DNA from: Annona cherimola
Taxonomy: Eukaryota > Streptophyta > Magnoliopsida > Magnoliales > Annonaceae
Reading direction: 5' to 3'
NCBI GenBank assembly: GCA_030490835.1
Contig: CM059971.1
Location: forward strand, 2,302,545 to 2,366,544
Length of the DNA stretch: 64,000 nt
Below the pieces are notes generated by a model. The model did not search any database, had not been told where the DNA came from, and saw only the letters and a program-made list of their open reading frames with translations. Both the position numbers and the translations under genes were made by a program. Shown one piece after another: positions 35,501-46,916 of the stretch (position 1 is the stretch's first letter; each line of letters starts with the position of its first letter).

Positions 35501-35818
35501 AAAACTAGATTGTAAATTCTAAAAAAGCTCCGAATTTGCCATGGGGTAAAATATGCAGTATGATCAGCATTTGGGGTTTAGCGTTAATGGTTATTCTCAA
35601 GAAAGATTAGATTAGCAGAGACAGACATACAAGAACCGTTTTGCCTTTGAAAGACATGTAGACGCAGGACGGCCGACTTCGTTTCCGGCTCCCAAAGGTG
35701 TTATGATGAGCTGATCCCCTTTTCTCTGTCATGAAGAAGAGGAAGAATTCCTCCTCTTCGAAGATGCGGACAGAGACGGCTGAGGAGCACCACTAGTTTC
35801 TCCTTGAGATTGCGCCAC
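32564..35818 (-). pseudogene. CPSF73-I 5' half pseudogene, split by a LINE
   Basis: An exon 2 copy (32564-32661) keeps the 98-nt length, splice sites and open frame, with the metal-binding-strand FDCGIHP segment. An exon 1 copy (35631-35818) has lost its start (ATG to GTG) and carries a one-base deletion in the codons for GRSC, so it is frameshifted. Exons 3-5 are gone. Intron 1 holds the RTE LINE at 32667-35399. The flanking sequence to about 38.6 kb matches the region upstream of the intact gene, so this is a segmental duplicate, not a retrocopy. Confidence 0.92.
32667..35399 (-). mobile_element. RTE-clade LINE, 5'-truncated, with long open reading frame
   Basis: Minus strand. About 900 codons are open from the truncation point to the stop at 32699. 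The N-terminal part is an apurinic-type endonuclease lacking its start (GGDLNGHVG and SQIDFFLI motifs present). The reverse transcriptase follows, with [33 protein letters not shown] and the catalytic FADD, then a WFGHVKRRP C-terminus ending in HAADPT. The 3' UTR is only about 20 bases plus an (ATG)n tail, typical of RTE. There is no real start codon; the first leader codons come from flanking DNA. The uninterrupted frame suggests a fairly recent insertion. The paralogous empty site is at about 46485-46505. Confidence 0.93.
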
Positions 35819-38800
35819 TTCCTTTCCCGTCTTCTTTCTGCTCACTCCCTGCCTCGCTCCCCCATCAACCTCAGCCTCAACTTCGACCTCAATTCAAAAA
35901 ATCAAAGCTTTTTTACATCTGTCCTTGCTTCTTGACTTTCTTCAGTCAATCCATCGATTCGGTTTTCATTTTCTGCCCTGTCTGAATTTCTTTTCTTTTT
36001 TTTTTTCTTCTTTTTTCGATTGGTCCGTCTGAAAATTTTTAGAGTGCGTTCGTTTACCACGGAACTTTTCAAACCATAAAAATTTTCGGCTCTTTTCAAG
36101 TTACTCGTCTTTCGATTATTTCTCCGTGGATTTTTCACAGGAGTGTATTACTTTTCAATCATTGTTATATGAATACTAATACGAAAAATTTATCAATTTT
36201 AACTTTATTTTTTTTCTCATCATTATTAACCCTCTCATATCATATCATATCATTTTATTCCATTTTAAAAACTTTTATGTTAAACTTAATTTTTAACATA
36301 AAAGGTTTTGAATTAATATAAAATAATGTGATTTAATCCGGATAAAATAAAAAGTAAAGAAAATAAAATTAAAATATATAAGTTACTAGTAATTGCGTAA
36401 AAATAATTAAAAATAAAGTAGTTGTACAGGAAAATTTAAAGAAATAATTAAAAATAAAATAATTATGAAAAAAAGTTTTAGGTTGAAAAAATTTTAATTA
36501 GAAAATTTTGGCTAAAAAATAACTTGCCCTCAATAAAATAGATGAATTGGATTTCTTATCTATCATTAAGATGGGCCAAAACATATAGGATTTTAGTATA
36601 ATACGTGTCCTGAAATGACATCATTTATTTACCGAATAAAACTTAATCATTTTTCCAACATCATTCTACAATACCCCCATCTATAAGTGTCTAAAATTTA
36701 AATAATAAAACAGTTTCATGCTAAATATCACTTTTAAATTTGTATTTTCAATATCTAAAATGTCATCAAATTTTGTAAAATATTGTCACATTTTAATATA
36801 CAATTTTGTAAAGTATTGTCACATTTTAATATACATGTAAATGTATTTAAATATGAGATAATTTTTTAATTAAAAAACATGAGAAATAATTCTGTTAGTG
36901 GGGCTCCTCAAAAACTTTATTTTTCTTTTTTCCTCATAAACTTGTTAATATAGATATATTTAATATATGAATAAAATTTTACCATTTTAGATATATTATA
37001 TATGTTTTTTGGATATATTATATATGTTTTAATTTTTTTAAACACGGGGATATTTCAACTATTTTTAACCTTTAAAATGGCTAAAATACCTCTATATTTA
37101 GAATCTTTAAAAAGTTAACTTGGTTTATATATTAAATACTTTTAGATAAACAAGTGTATGAAAAAAATTTAAATAAATTTTTTTAGATAAGCTAAGTAAA
37201 TTATTACTTAGTGACGCTAATTGAATGCCCCTGACTGCATTCAGCTTTAGTGCACCCCAGTAAATTTTACCTTTTTTATTTTTAAAATTTTTTATAAAAT
37301 TGTTAATCTAGATGTATTTAACATGTTAATTATAAAAATACTACTGATTTTAAAAAATTAAAAATCTAAAAGTCTCCAAATTTGGTAAAAATTGATACAC
37401 ATATTAGATTAACGGTTGTATAAAAAATTTTCAAAAAATAAGAAAATTTGCAAATATACCCACGTAGTTTGACCATAATTGCAAATATACCCATATAATT
37501 TCAAAAATTACAAATTACCCCCATAATTTGACCATAATTGCAAATATACCCACACAGTTATAACGTCGTTACTGAACCATTAGAGCATAGGTATATTTGC
37601 AAAGGTTTGGAAACTATGTAGGTATATTTGCAAAAAATTAAATATAACCCCTTAATTTTTTAAATTACAAATATACCAATATAATTTTCAGACTATTGCA
37701 AATATACCCACATCATAATGGTGCAATAATGGCGTTATAATGGTGTAGGTATATTTGTAATTATAGTCAAACTACGTGGGGTAATTTGCAATTTCTGAAT
37801 TATGTAGGTATATTTGCAACTATGATCAAACTAAGTGAGTGTATTTGCAAATCACCCAAAAAATACAAAAATAATTTTTGTCAGCTAAGTGTACCCAAGT
37901 GCACTGCATCATTGTCCTTAGCTTGGACTAATATAATCATTTCTCTTTAAACATATTTTCTAATTTATGCATAAATATATGTGTTTTAAGTAAATATAAC
38001 CCATGCACATATTTAATTTTGAGAAAAATTAGTTATCTAGATCAAACGGTATTAAATATAATATATGGTGTAGATTTTCTTTCCATCACCAAAGTAGGCC
38101 ATACGGATGAAGTTCCATGATATCAATTCTATGCAACTAAGTTACAAAATGGATTGTGTTCAAAACTTAGATGGAATGAGAATAGGATGAAAATGTGATG
38201 AAACCTCTTGGATCCCAGAATCATTTTTCTCATCCCAAAAAATAATAACATACTTTTTTCATTTCTAATATGACTTTTTTTCTAATCTCAAATTCTTTAT
38301 TCTCATTCTTAACAAACAACAGTATTTTTTACATACCATAACTTCGTCACTACACAAGTAGTTACATAGAATTGATTTCATGAAATTTCATCATTTGACC
38401 TGTTGTTATTGATAGGAAACGTGCCTGATACATCGTATTTAGTATTATTTTTTAATTTAAAAGACCAATTTTTCTTTAAATTAAATGTGTGAATGAGTTG
38501 TCTTTACTTAAGAATATATATATATATATAAGTATAAATTATGAAAAATGTTTAGTTACATTGGCATATGTACTAAAATGCAATCATATTTTATACAATT
38601 ATTTATCAATATAAAATGGTATTTTACAAGGTTTAGACTTTGAGAATATAAATTTAAGATTTAGATGTTAAAAATACATATTTAAAATTGTTGTATAGCA
38701 TTGTGGGAGGGCAAATTTGCATCCATTTATCTCGAGTTTGCAAATTTTCATTTTTTGATGTTGAAGTTTCATATTTGTAGCATTTTGCGTCAAATTGTTG

Positions 38801-38875
38801 AAATGTGCAATTTCGATCCACAAGTTAGGTGAAACCCTAACACTATTAACATTTTAACATAAAATTATTAGGCAT
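35819..38875. other. Block D upstream region with several foldback MITEs
   Basis: Matches 46917-49100 in order. No gene. 36890-37225 and 37250-37925 hold palindromic AT-rich elements of the foldback family (ends such as CATTCAGCTTTAGTGCACC). The latter is interrupted by the element listed at 37430-37865. Confidence 0.7.
37430..37865. mobile_element. GCAAATATACCC-repeat foldback element
   Basis: The motif GCAAATATACCCA and its complement TGGGTATATTTGC recur about ten times, in opposite orientation in the two arms. It is nested inside one arm of a foldback MITE spanning about 37250-37925. A partial copy is at 48505-48850 in the duplicate block, and a diverged relative at about 53480-53870. Confidence 0.7.
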
Positions 38876-39304
38876 TGTTAGAAAATAATCCTACAAAACA
38901 ATAAAGTAGTGCTAAAAAATAAGAGAAAGTAAAATAAAGTAGATACAGATTTACATAAAAAAACCTTCAATGTGAAGAAAAAGTATGTGTGAAGGAAAAA
39001 ATCCACTATCAGAAAATATTACAAGAGATGGAAAACTCTTAAAGGAAAACCCTTAAACCCAATACACTCTATAAAAAACTCTCAAAAATACCAAATTTTA
39101 CCAAAGAATATACAAGAGAACTTAGAAAAAATTCACTCTTAATACCCAGGAGTAATCCCCTATTTATAATACTGAAAGAAGAGCTCAAAGTATGCGTAAT
39201 ACCAATGTGGGATGTACTTTACAAAATTAAAATAACGCAATAGCAATTGCATAATCCACTTGGCGCAAGATATGACTTGGAGTTTAGGTCACAAACGTTT
39301 GACA
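38876..39304 (-). mobile_element. Copia-type LTR
   Basis: Minus strand, 429 bp, beginning TGTCAAACG and ending in TTTTCTAACA. It is preceded by the polypurine tract AAGGTGGAGATC (39305-39316), the usual copia 3' LTR junction. A TATAAATA-like box lies near 39160. The matching 5' LTR was not found. Confidence 0.85.
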
Positions 39305-39890
39305 GATCTCCACCTTGACTTGAATTTAAGTTACTTCAACCAAAATGGATTCTTCACCTTCACCACGAACTACTACTGACGAACTTAAAACTCCAACCAA
39401 GCTCAAGCAATGCTTAAACTTGGTAACAAAAAGAGACTTCGATAACATATTAGCTGAGTTGTTAGTAGTAGCAATTTTCTTAACTTGAATACAATCTTGT
39501 TCAACCTAACAACAATATACTTTGTTCTTTCATGATATATCTGTTCTTTACTGAGATACATAGCACTCTAACTATCACAATGAACAATAATCCTTTTCTA
39601 GCTTGGATTGAGTTCACTCATCTTAAACATAAAGTTTCTTTGACACCTTCGGTCAATGTCATAAGCTCTGCTTCTGTAGTAGACAAAGTAACAGAACACA
39701 GTAATGCAACTTTCTAACTAATAGCACGACCACCATTAAAGAATACATAAGCTGAAAGTGACCTTCTCTTGTCAAGATTACCTACATAATCTGAGTCAAC
39801 ATAACCTATCAATGCATCATTAGTTCTCCCAAAATTCAAACATATATCCAAAGTACCTTGCAAGCAATGTTATGACTTCATACAATAAGA
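39305..39890 (-). pseudogene. Copia RNase H remnant
   Basis: The minus strand reads GYVDSDYVGNLDKRRS and an RNase H-like continuation just upstream of the polypurine tract, with in-frame stops. This is the C-terminal end of a copia Pol. Everything upstream (integrase, reverse transcriptase, 5' LTR) is absent. Confidence 0.85.
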
Positions 39891-41397
39891 GGGATCGAAA
39901 CCATAGATTCCTCAAACTTGGAAGTTGTTCAGTACAAATATGAAATTTAAGGCTCCAACGCAAATAAACTTAAAGACCTATTCGGTAATGTGCAGAAGGG
40001 ATAAAGTACTCCATTTGGTAGCATGTGAAGGGGAAAAAATTCCACATTTTGCACTCTTTTTGATATTATACAATATTAACTATTTTACTTTTCAATCATT
40101 ATTATATAGTCTAATTATTTTTATTTCTTTTCATTTCTTTTCTTTATACTTCATGATTATCTCTGTCACATTATATCATTTTCTATTAATTTAATAATTT
40201 TTACACAGAAATTCATCACTTCGCAACGCACCCTAAATTCCAAAAAACGCTAATGTCCCCGTCTCTAGCCGGGGATCAAAAGCAAGGCGAAAATGGCAGA
40301 GTAGATGGAACGAAAGCCTTTAATTAAGTTCTCATCTCTTCTCTTTAACGAAAATTTTAAATTAAAATCCAAGAATTCTCCCTTGCTTGACTGAAAAAGC
40401 AAAAGCAGAGAAATCTTCTGAGAAATCTAAAGCCGATATCACTAAACAAAGCACTTTCAGCATCACCAGTTCTGATTTACAATCTTCTCCGCTAGATCCA
40501 ATTTTTAACATCCAAATACAGCAGTTCAAATCAAATACCAAGAAAGAAGCGACTGAGAATTGGCATCCAAGTAGAGTAATTTCACGGATTCTTTAAAAAT
40601 TCAAGTCATCAAAAGACAAAAAAAAATGTATCTTGGAAACTACATGTTAAAAAAGAAAGCAAAACAAAAAACTGGGGTGCTACCTCAGGCGACCAGAGAG
40701 CCATGGAGGTACGGTTAGTCTCGGTTTCAGCCACCTGTTCTCCTCCACCGCCACCTTTCAGTTGAAATTAGCTCCTATTTCCTTTTTCTCTATCTTTTTT
40801 TTTTAAAAAAAAAAAAAAAGAAAAATTGATTTTGACAGATACATTTTTTTTTTGCTGGTCTGGTATTGAACCGACTGGTTACTGTTTTAGTTATTTTTAT
40901 GCAACATCCATGCGGTTCCTATTTTAATTTCATGCAATGTTCATGCAAAGATACGTGGTTGATTATAGAACTTTCATTTTATCTTCTTCTTTGTTTTCAA
41001 ATAGCATTTTGATTAAACAGCAGACCATTTTTATGGAACGGTATTTTCGACACTTATCATGGTTTAATGTTGAATTTTAACACGGCGAAGGCTTCATGTT
41101 TAAAATGCAAATAATTTGAAATTTTCAAGGTTTAAAATGCTCATATTTAGACATCGGGGTCTAAAAATACAAATGTGAACAATTAGAAAGTTTAAAATGC
41201 AAATTCTCCTAACTTAAATTCTTCTCACGGCACATGAAGCGACCTCTACGTAGGTGGGAAAAAAAAAATTCATCATTGCCTTCTTCAAAAATTTATTGAA
41301 AGAAACATCGAAAGTTTGATACTCCATCCACTTGATGGGTCCTTCTCTGGGTAATGTTAGGCTCAAATAATATGGTAAAAGGTGACACTTACTTTAA
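39891..41397. other. Spacer with a MITE and a possible orphan first exon
   Basis: A diverged Tourist-like MITE spans about 39975-40236 (ends GGTAATGTGCAG and CGCACCC). On the minus strand near 40690-40745 a GC-richer piece reads ATG-GCT-CTC-TGG-TCG-CCT-GAG followed by GTAGCA, which could be a first exon with donor (MALWSPE). No downstream exon was recognised. Otherwise AT-rich. Confidence 0.35.
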
Positions 41398-41678
41398 GGG
41401 TGTGTTTGGGAATGGATAAAACTTTTGGTGAAAAGTTTTGGAGAGTAAAAGTTGTCAAATGATGTGATATAATAAAGGTAATAATGAAGAGTAAAGAGAA
41501 TAAAGTTAAAATAGATAGGTTAGTTGTATAGGTAATTGTGCAGAAATGATTGAAAAGTAGGGTAGTTGTATAGGAAAATGTGTAAAATTGATTAAAAAAT
41601 ATAGTAGTTATGAAAAGTGAAAAGTTTTAGAGTGAAAAGTTTTAGCTCGACATTTTATTCTCTTTGCCAAACACACCC
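41398..41678. mobile_element. Tourist-like MITE
   Basis: 281 bp. Left end GGGTGTGTTTGGGAATGG; right end CCAAACACACCC. It is flanked by TAA on both sides (41395-41397 and 41679-41681), the target preferred by PIF/Harbinger elements. Confidence 0.88.
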
Positions 41679-43276
41679 TAAGTAAAAAGACAGATGAATT
41701 AATAAGTATCTTTATAATTATCCTATTTTTAATTTTTTCCTTATATCTTCTCATATAATTAACCTACTTTTCAATCATTTCTACATAACTAACTATACAA
41801 CGGACTAATCTATTTTAATTTTATTTTATTTACTCTTCGTCATTATCTTTGTCATATTATATCATTTTCTTTCAATCCAGTAACTTTTGTACTAAAAACT
41901 TGTCATCGGAATTTTTACCACTTCTAAAAACACACCCTTATTCAAAAAAAAAAAAATTGTAAATTGCAAGAAATCCTTTGGCCTGCTGACAGCTAATGAA
42001 GGATCCTAGAAAATTTATGTTTTTCGTGAATTCATGACTTTCTCCAATTTGCTCAAATTAACTAACTTAGTCATCCATTTCTAAGAATGCAAGCGAGCGT
42101 AAAAATAAAGCTAATAAAAGACTATGCCTGCAAGATTAATAAATAATTTCCAACACCGAAACTCAAATGCAAAAGTTAGGAAAAATCCCTAAAATATTAT
42201 TCAAGGTCTCTTGTCTGCTAACATTAAGAAAAACATAACATATTTATAGAAGTATATAAGCAAAATAAAACCTTAAATCTAAGAAAGCCCTGCGCAACAC
42301 AAATGAAATAAAATTGCTAAAACTCATAATAACTGAAATTTACTAAAATAGTAAAAATCAGTATTTAATAAAAATAGTAAAAACGAAATATACTAAAAAA
42401 ATCAAAATTTTATCCCAATAGAATTTTCAAGTCTGGTGTCCAAAAGGGCTTTCAGTCGATATCTTGTAACTACCTTAACTCATCTTGGATCATAAGTAAT
42501 GATTCCTTGAAATCGTCTGGCTCTTTCATGGCAACCACATAAACCTTTCAGAAACTTTTTATCCCCAGTAGCTCCTTTGCTTTTCAATCATTTCTTTATA
42601 TTTTTTCATCGTTTTTTCTATACGACTACATTACTTATCATTTCTGCATAACTTTTTATACAATTGTCCTCTGTATTCTAACTTTATTCTCATTATTCCT
42701 TATCATTACTCCTATTATATTTCATCACTTTCTCCGATTTCAAAAATTTTTATGATAAAATTTTTTTTCCTAAAAGTTTTATTAATGCCCAAACGAACCT
42801 TTACTCAAAATATAATGATATTCTCATGCTATGTATATAGTAGTCCATAACTTTTTCCTACAGTAGAAAGCGTAATCAACTTTTAGTACAGCTTTAGTAT
42901 CAAAAAGTCTAAACAATCGTTTCTCTATGTACTTGATACAAGCTATAAGACACAGATCAGAACAGTTCACGAACTGTTACAGCATGATAATTTAATAATA
43001 CAAGGTAGTATGCTCCCTTGGTTAACATCGTTAGCATATTATCTTCCAGTCAGAAACTGTCGCCGTGCGAACTGTCTTAATCCACATCCCAAGCTATAGA
43101 TGTGGCAGATATCGCAAGATGGAAGGCACCATCTTAGACATCTAAAACTGCTCACAATATGGTCGATCTCGAAAGACTAAAGCTGTGAACAGCTACTGAC
43201 ACCACATATCACACTCCCAATTCTTTTCTGGAATGGAAAAGCAGGTTGACGTTCGTTACCATGATTTAGCTATATT
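41679..43276. other. Spacer downstream of CPSF73-I
   Basis: 41955-42090 matches block D (31455-31610). Further MITE-like AT-rich sequence lies near 42560-42810. The stretch just before the CPSF73 stop is presumably the 3' UTR. No other gene seen. Confidence 0.6.
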
Positions 43277-46200
43277 TCAAGTTGCCAGTGGGATAGGCTT
43301 CATTGTGCTCTGGATCCGTCGGAATGCTGTTTTTACCTTCTCCCTTAGATTCTCATTCTCACACTCTACTTCTCCATTCTTGCCATCAACAACGGCAACA
43401 TTGCCATCAACCGTCACCACCAGCTTTCCTGCTTCGCCCAACTTGACATCCCCAAACAACGAAAGTAGCAGTGAAAATATCACTTTCTCAGCACTCTTCC
43501 CTATCTCTTCCTCAGTCTCTGTCTCTGTCACAATCAGCTTGGGGACTTCTCGGCTTATGTTCAGAATCAAAGCAACAATTGAGTCTGAAACCATGTCGCC
43601 TATGGGATCTGAAGTCCACTGCAAGGAGACATGTTTCTCCGACTCCTGCTTCACAATCACCCTTTCATGAACATGCAAAGTTGGAAGCCCAGATTCTTCA
43701 TCATCCTGGGACTCAACACTCTCATAAATCTGCTTGAGCCTGTGCTTGATCACACCGAAGGCGCCGGTATAAGGGATGGAAATCCTCTGGGTGATAGTTG
43801 CAGTGGATAGTTGTGAGAAGATGTGGAGGTCATCAGGGGCCATTATTTGATAGGCAAATCCTTTCCTGACAAGCAAGCCACTTACGGTCTCTCCCACTTC
43901 TGGAGTCTTTTCCGCCAACCTTCCAATTGTCTTCGCCATCTTCTCTGAATTGAAGTACATTTCAACAGACTGGCAGTTCTTAGGAGACATGATCTTCACA
44001 GTTTTGTCTGCAAATTGGGTGATGAGCTTCTGTTTGAGTCTTTCCATCTCATTAGCTGCTCCGTGGACCAAGATTATGTTGGGGGGCATGAGCTCTTTCA
44101 GAAACGTACTGGTCTGGGCAAAATCAGCATGGGCTGAGAAGGAAATGTAATGGACCTGCATGTTAAGAGGCGCAGAAAGGCCATTCATGAGAAGGACTTC
44201 CTTGGGTTCATTAATGATGGTCTTAGCCAATGTCCCTTCAACAATATATCCAGGAATGACACATGCGTTCTTCTTGTCCGAACACCACTTATCAAACAGC
44301 TGTCTAGACAAACCACTTTGCAGTCCGCCAGGACTTGCCATCACGACTGATGGACCAAGATCGTCAAAGTTCTCAATGCTCTTTAATGGTTGAATGAACT
44401 TGAAATCAAATGGGTTAGAGTTTGCAAATTGAATCCGAATCCGGTCATTCATTGAATTTATGTAGGTTTGATACACTGACATGCATCTCTTTGCAAGGGG
44501 AGAAGCATAGTAAATGGGAATGTTGTGTAGCTCAGGTTTGCTTGCCCAGAACTCATCCAGAATGAGTAGTAGCTCTTGTGCTCGACCAAGCGCGTATGCG
44601 GGTATAAGGACACGTCCGCCTTGAGTGATGGCATTGTAAATAACATCAGTGAAACGTCTCTCTCTTGTATGCCTGGGCTGGTGGAGCTGCACGCCATAAG
44701 TGGATTCGATTATGCAAATGTCAGGAGAGAATTGTGGAATCTCAGCAGCACGGAGGTGGCGATCTTCTTCACGTGAGTAATCTCCTGTATAAAGTACCCT
44801 AACTCCAGCAATATCGACCATGAACATGGCAGCCCCAAGGACATGGCCAGCTGTGTAGCACCAGAAACGGATACCATTTACTTCCAGAGTCTGGTGGAAA
44901 TCAATAACCTGCCAAAGAACAGGGTCTTCCTTTTCAAAAATCTAATTTGAAAAGGAACTGAAACAAGAAACAATGCACCAATAAAGTACATCTGAAAGAG
45001 AGAGAACCATAGATCACGATAGGGTACAATACGTTTTAGAACAGAAAATAGTCAAAAAGAAAAAAGGTTAACACAAAACTTTGAAAATACTTTTTTAAAA
45101 TGGTTGTAGTTAATTATGCTAGCTACAAATTTAACATAGCAACATATTTACTCCCATGAAAGAGCTTGGAGAAACAACTAGTAGCATGAAAGACAGATGA
45201 AAGGCTAAAACAATTATGTGCATCTGCAAAGTTGCCAAGTGGTTCCTTTTATTGTCCATTAAACAGAATTTTCCTAACAGCAAGCTAAATTAATTATGAT
45301 CGTATGCAAAGATACAAAATGGTTCCCTTTATTGTCCATCAAACAGAACTTTCCTAAAAGCAAATACCCTTACAATAATTTGTTGTCTTCCTTCCATTCC
45401 TTTTACACATTTGTACCAAAAAAGCCCTTGCCGCCATATGAAAGCATAATTTACTTGCAAAAAGAACAAGAAACAAATAAAACACACCTCAATTTTGTCC
45501 ATGGAACGAAGAATATCTTGTTCATCATACAGCATATCCTCCACAGAGACTTTGCTCACTTTCACATAATCTGACAAAAGCAGCCTGTATATGGCCTTTG
45601 TAGCATGAGTCATAAAAACTTTGCCTCTAAAGGTCGTCTGCAACAATTTCCAAGCACTTTGCTCAACACAGGAGGTCAACAAAAAAAAACAAAAAAAAAA
45701 AAAAAATTCATTTACCCACAATGATATACATACCTTCTCAAGAAAATATGGCAATGAAGCAGCATGGTCAAGATGGAAGCTGCACGAACAGAATAGAATC
45801 TTCTTAAAATGGACTTTTTATTTATGCACTGAAGAACTAGAGGAATAAATGAAGCAGAAAGGATCATTGCTTTGAAAATATAATTAGAACTTCTTTCTTT
45901 CACTCATCAAAGCTGTTTCCCATCTGAATAGGGTCAGCTACACGGGTTCTATTGCAAGTTTGCAACATCCCGGTCCATTTTAAATTATTTCCTCAATAAG
46001 CTCAACAATTTTTCATCATCTAACAATGCTCTAAAATTCCTCGAGTTATCTTATAGCCTACAATTATGATAAATTCATTCATCAAAGATGCAGTTTCTGG
46101 TCTTGCTTCATAAGGTCGAACTACTTACAATTGCGTTCTCTTCTTCTTTTCAATACTCGTTGATTCAATATTCAGGTAACTGAAATAACTTCATTTCTAA

Positions 46201-46916
46201 GTTTACACTCACCCATCAAAATTCAAAACATGATCATTTATGGACATATTTATTTCTTGCTTATTCTAAACGGGCTAATAAGTTAAGACAAAAATGTCCA
46301 AAAAGAAGACGCTTGACTAGTTCAACATGCAGTTAATGAGGAACTGAAAGGGAAACAACTAAAGAAGAATGAAATTATACATACTGTGTAACAAGAAGCA
46401 CGTCAATGGTAGAGGGATCAATCTCATCAAAGTAAGGCAGAGCAGCCATTCCTGAGTAGGCCGGATGTATTCCACAGTCAAACTATTAATCAACATAAAC
46501 CGTGTAATAAGAAGACTAACAATTAACAAATGCTTACCCAAAAACTTGAAATAGGGAAAAAAATGAAAAAATTTCCGCCATAACCTTTAAAAAAAAAAAA
46601 ACTGGATCGTAAATTCTAAAAAAGCTCCGAATCTTCCATGGAGTACACTTTGCATTATGACCAGCATTTGGGGTTTAACGTTAATGGTTATTCTCAAGAA
46701 AGATTAGATTAGCAGGGAAATACATACAAGAACTGTTTTGCCTTTGAAAGACATGTAGACGCAGGAACGGCCGACTTCGTTTCCGGCTCCCAAAGGTGTG
46801 ATGATGAGCTGATCCCCTTTTCCCTGTCCTGAAGAAGAGGAAGAACCCCTCCTCTTCGAAGATGCGGACAGAGACGGCTGAGGATAAGCACTAGCTTCTC
46901 CTTGAGATTGCGCCAT
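43277..46916 (-). CDS. CPSF73-I: CPSF73-I, mRNA 3'-end-processing endonuclease, intact, five exons, 704 aa
   Basis: Exons on the minus strand: 46728-46916, 46385-46482, 45734-45779, 45488-45637, 43277-44908 (2115 nt). All introns are GT-AG. Nuclear zinc-dependent nuclease of the cleavage and polyadenylation complex that cuts pre-mRNA. Metallo-beta-lactamase motifs: FDCG (exon 2), HFHLDH at 96-101 with its first His codon split across intron 2, H183 in TAGHVLG, D204 in YTGDYS. Beta-CASP motifs: E229 in IIESTYG, H421 in SAHAD, H443 in LVHG. Length is close to the Arabidopsis protein (693 aa). The start is the ATG at 46916; an upstream in-frame GTG is not used. After H443 the sequence is GAANE where the family usually has GEANE or GEQNE. 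Partial copies exist at 10.7, 21.5 and 32.6-35.8 kb. Confidence 0.96.

Noticed and set aside
43233..44776. Plus-strand frames across the CPSF73 exon and its fragments
   Set aside because: Antisense shadows; the same shadows recur at 10827, 11167 and 21512 because the fragments are homologous.
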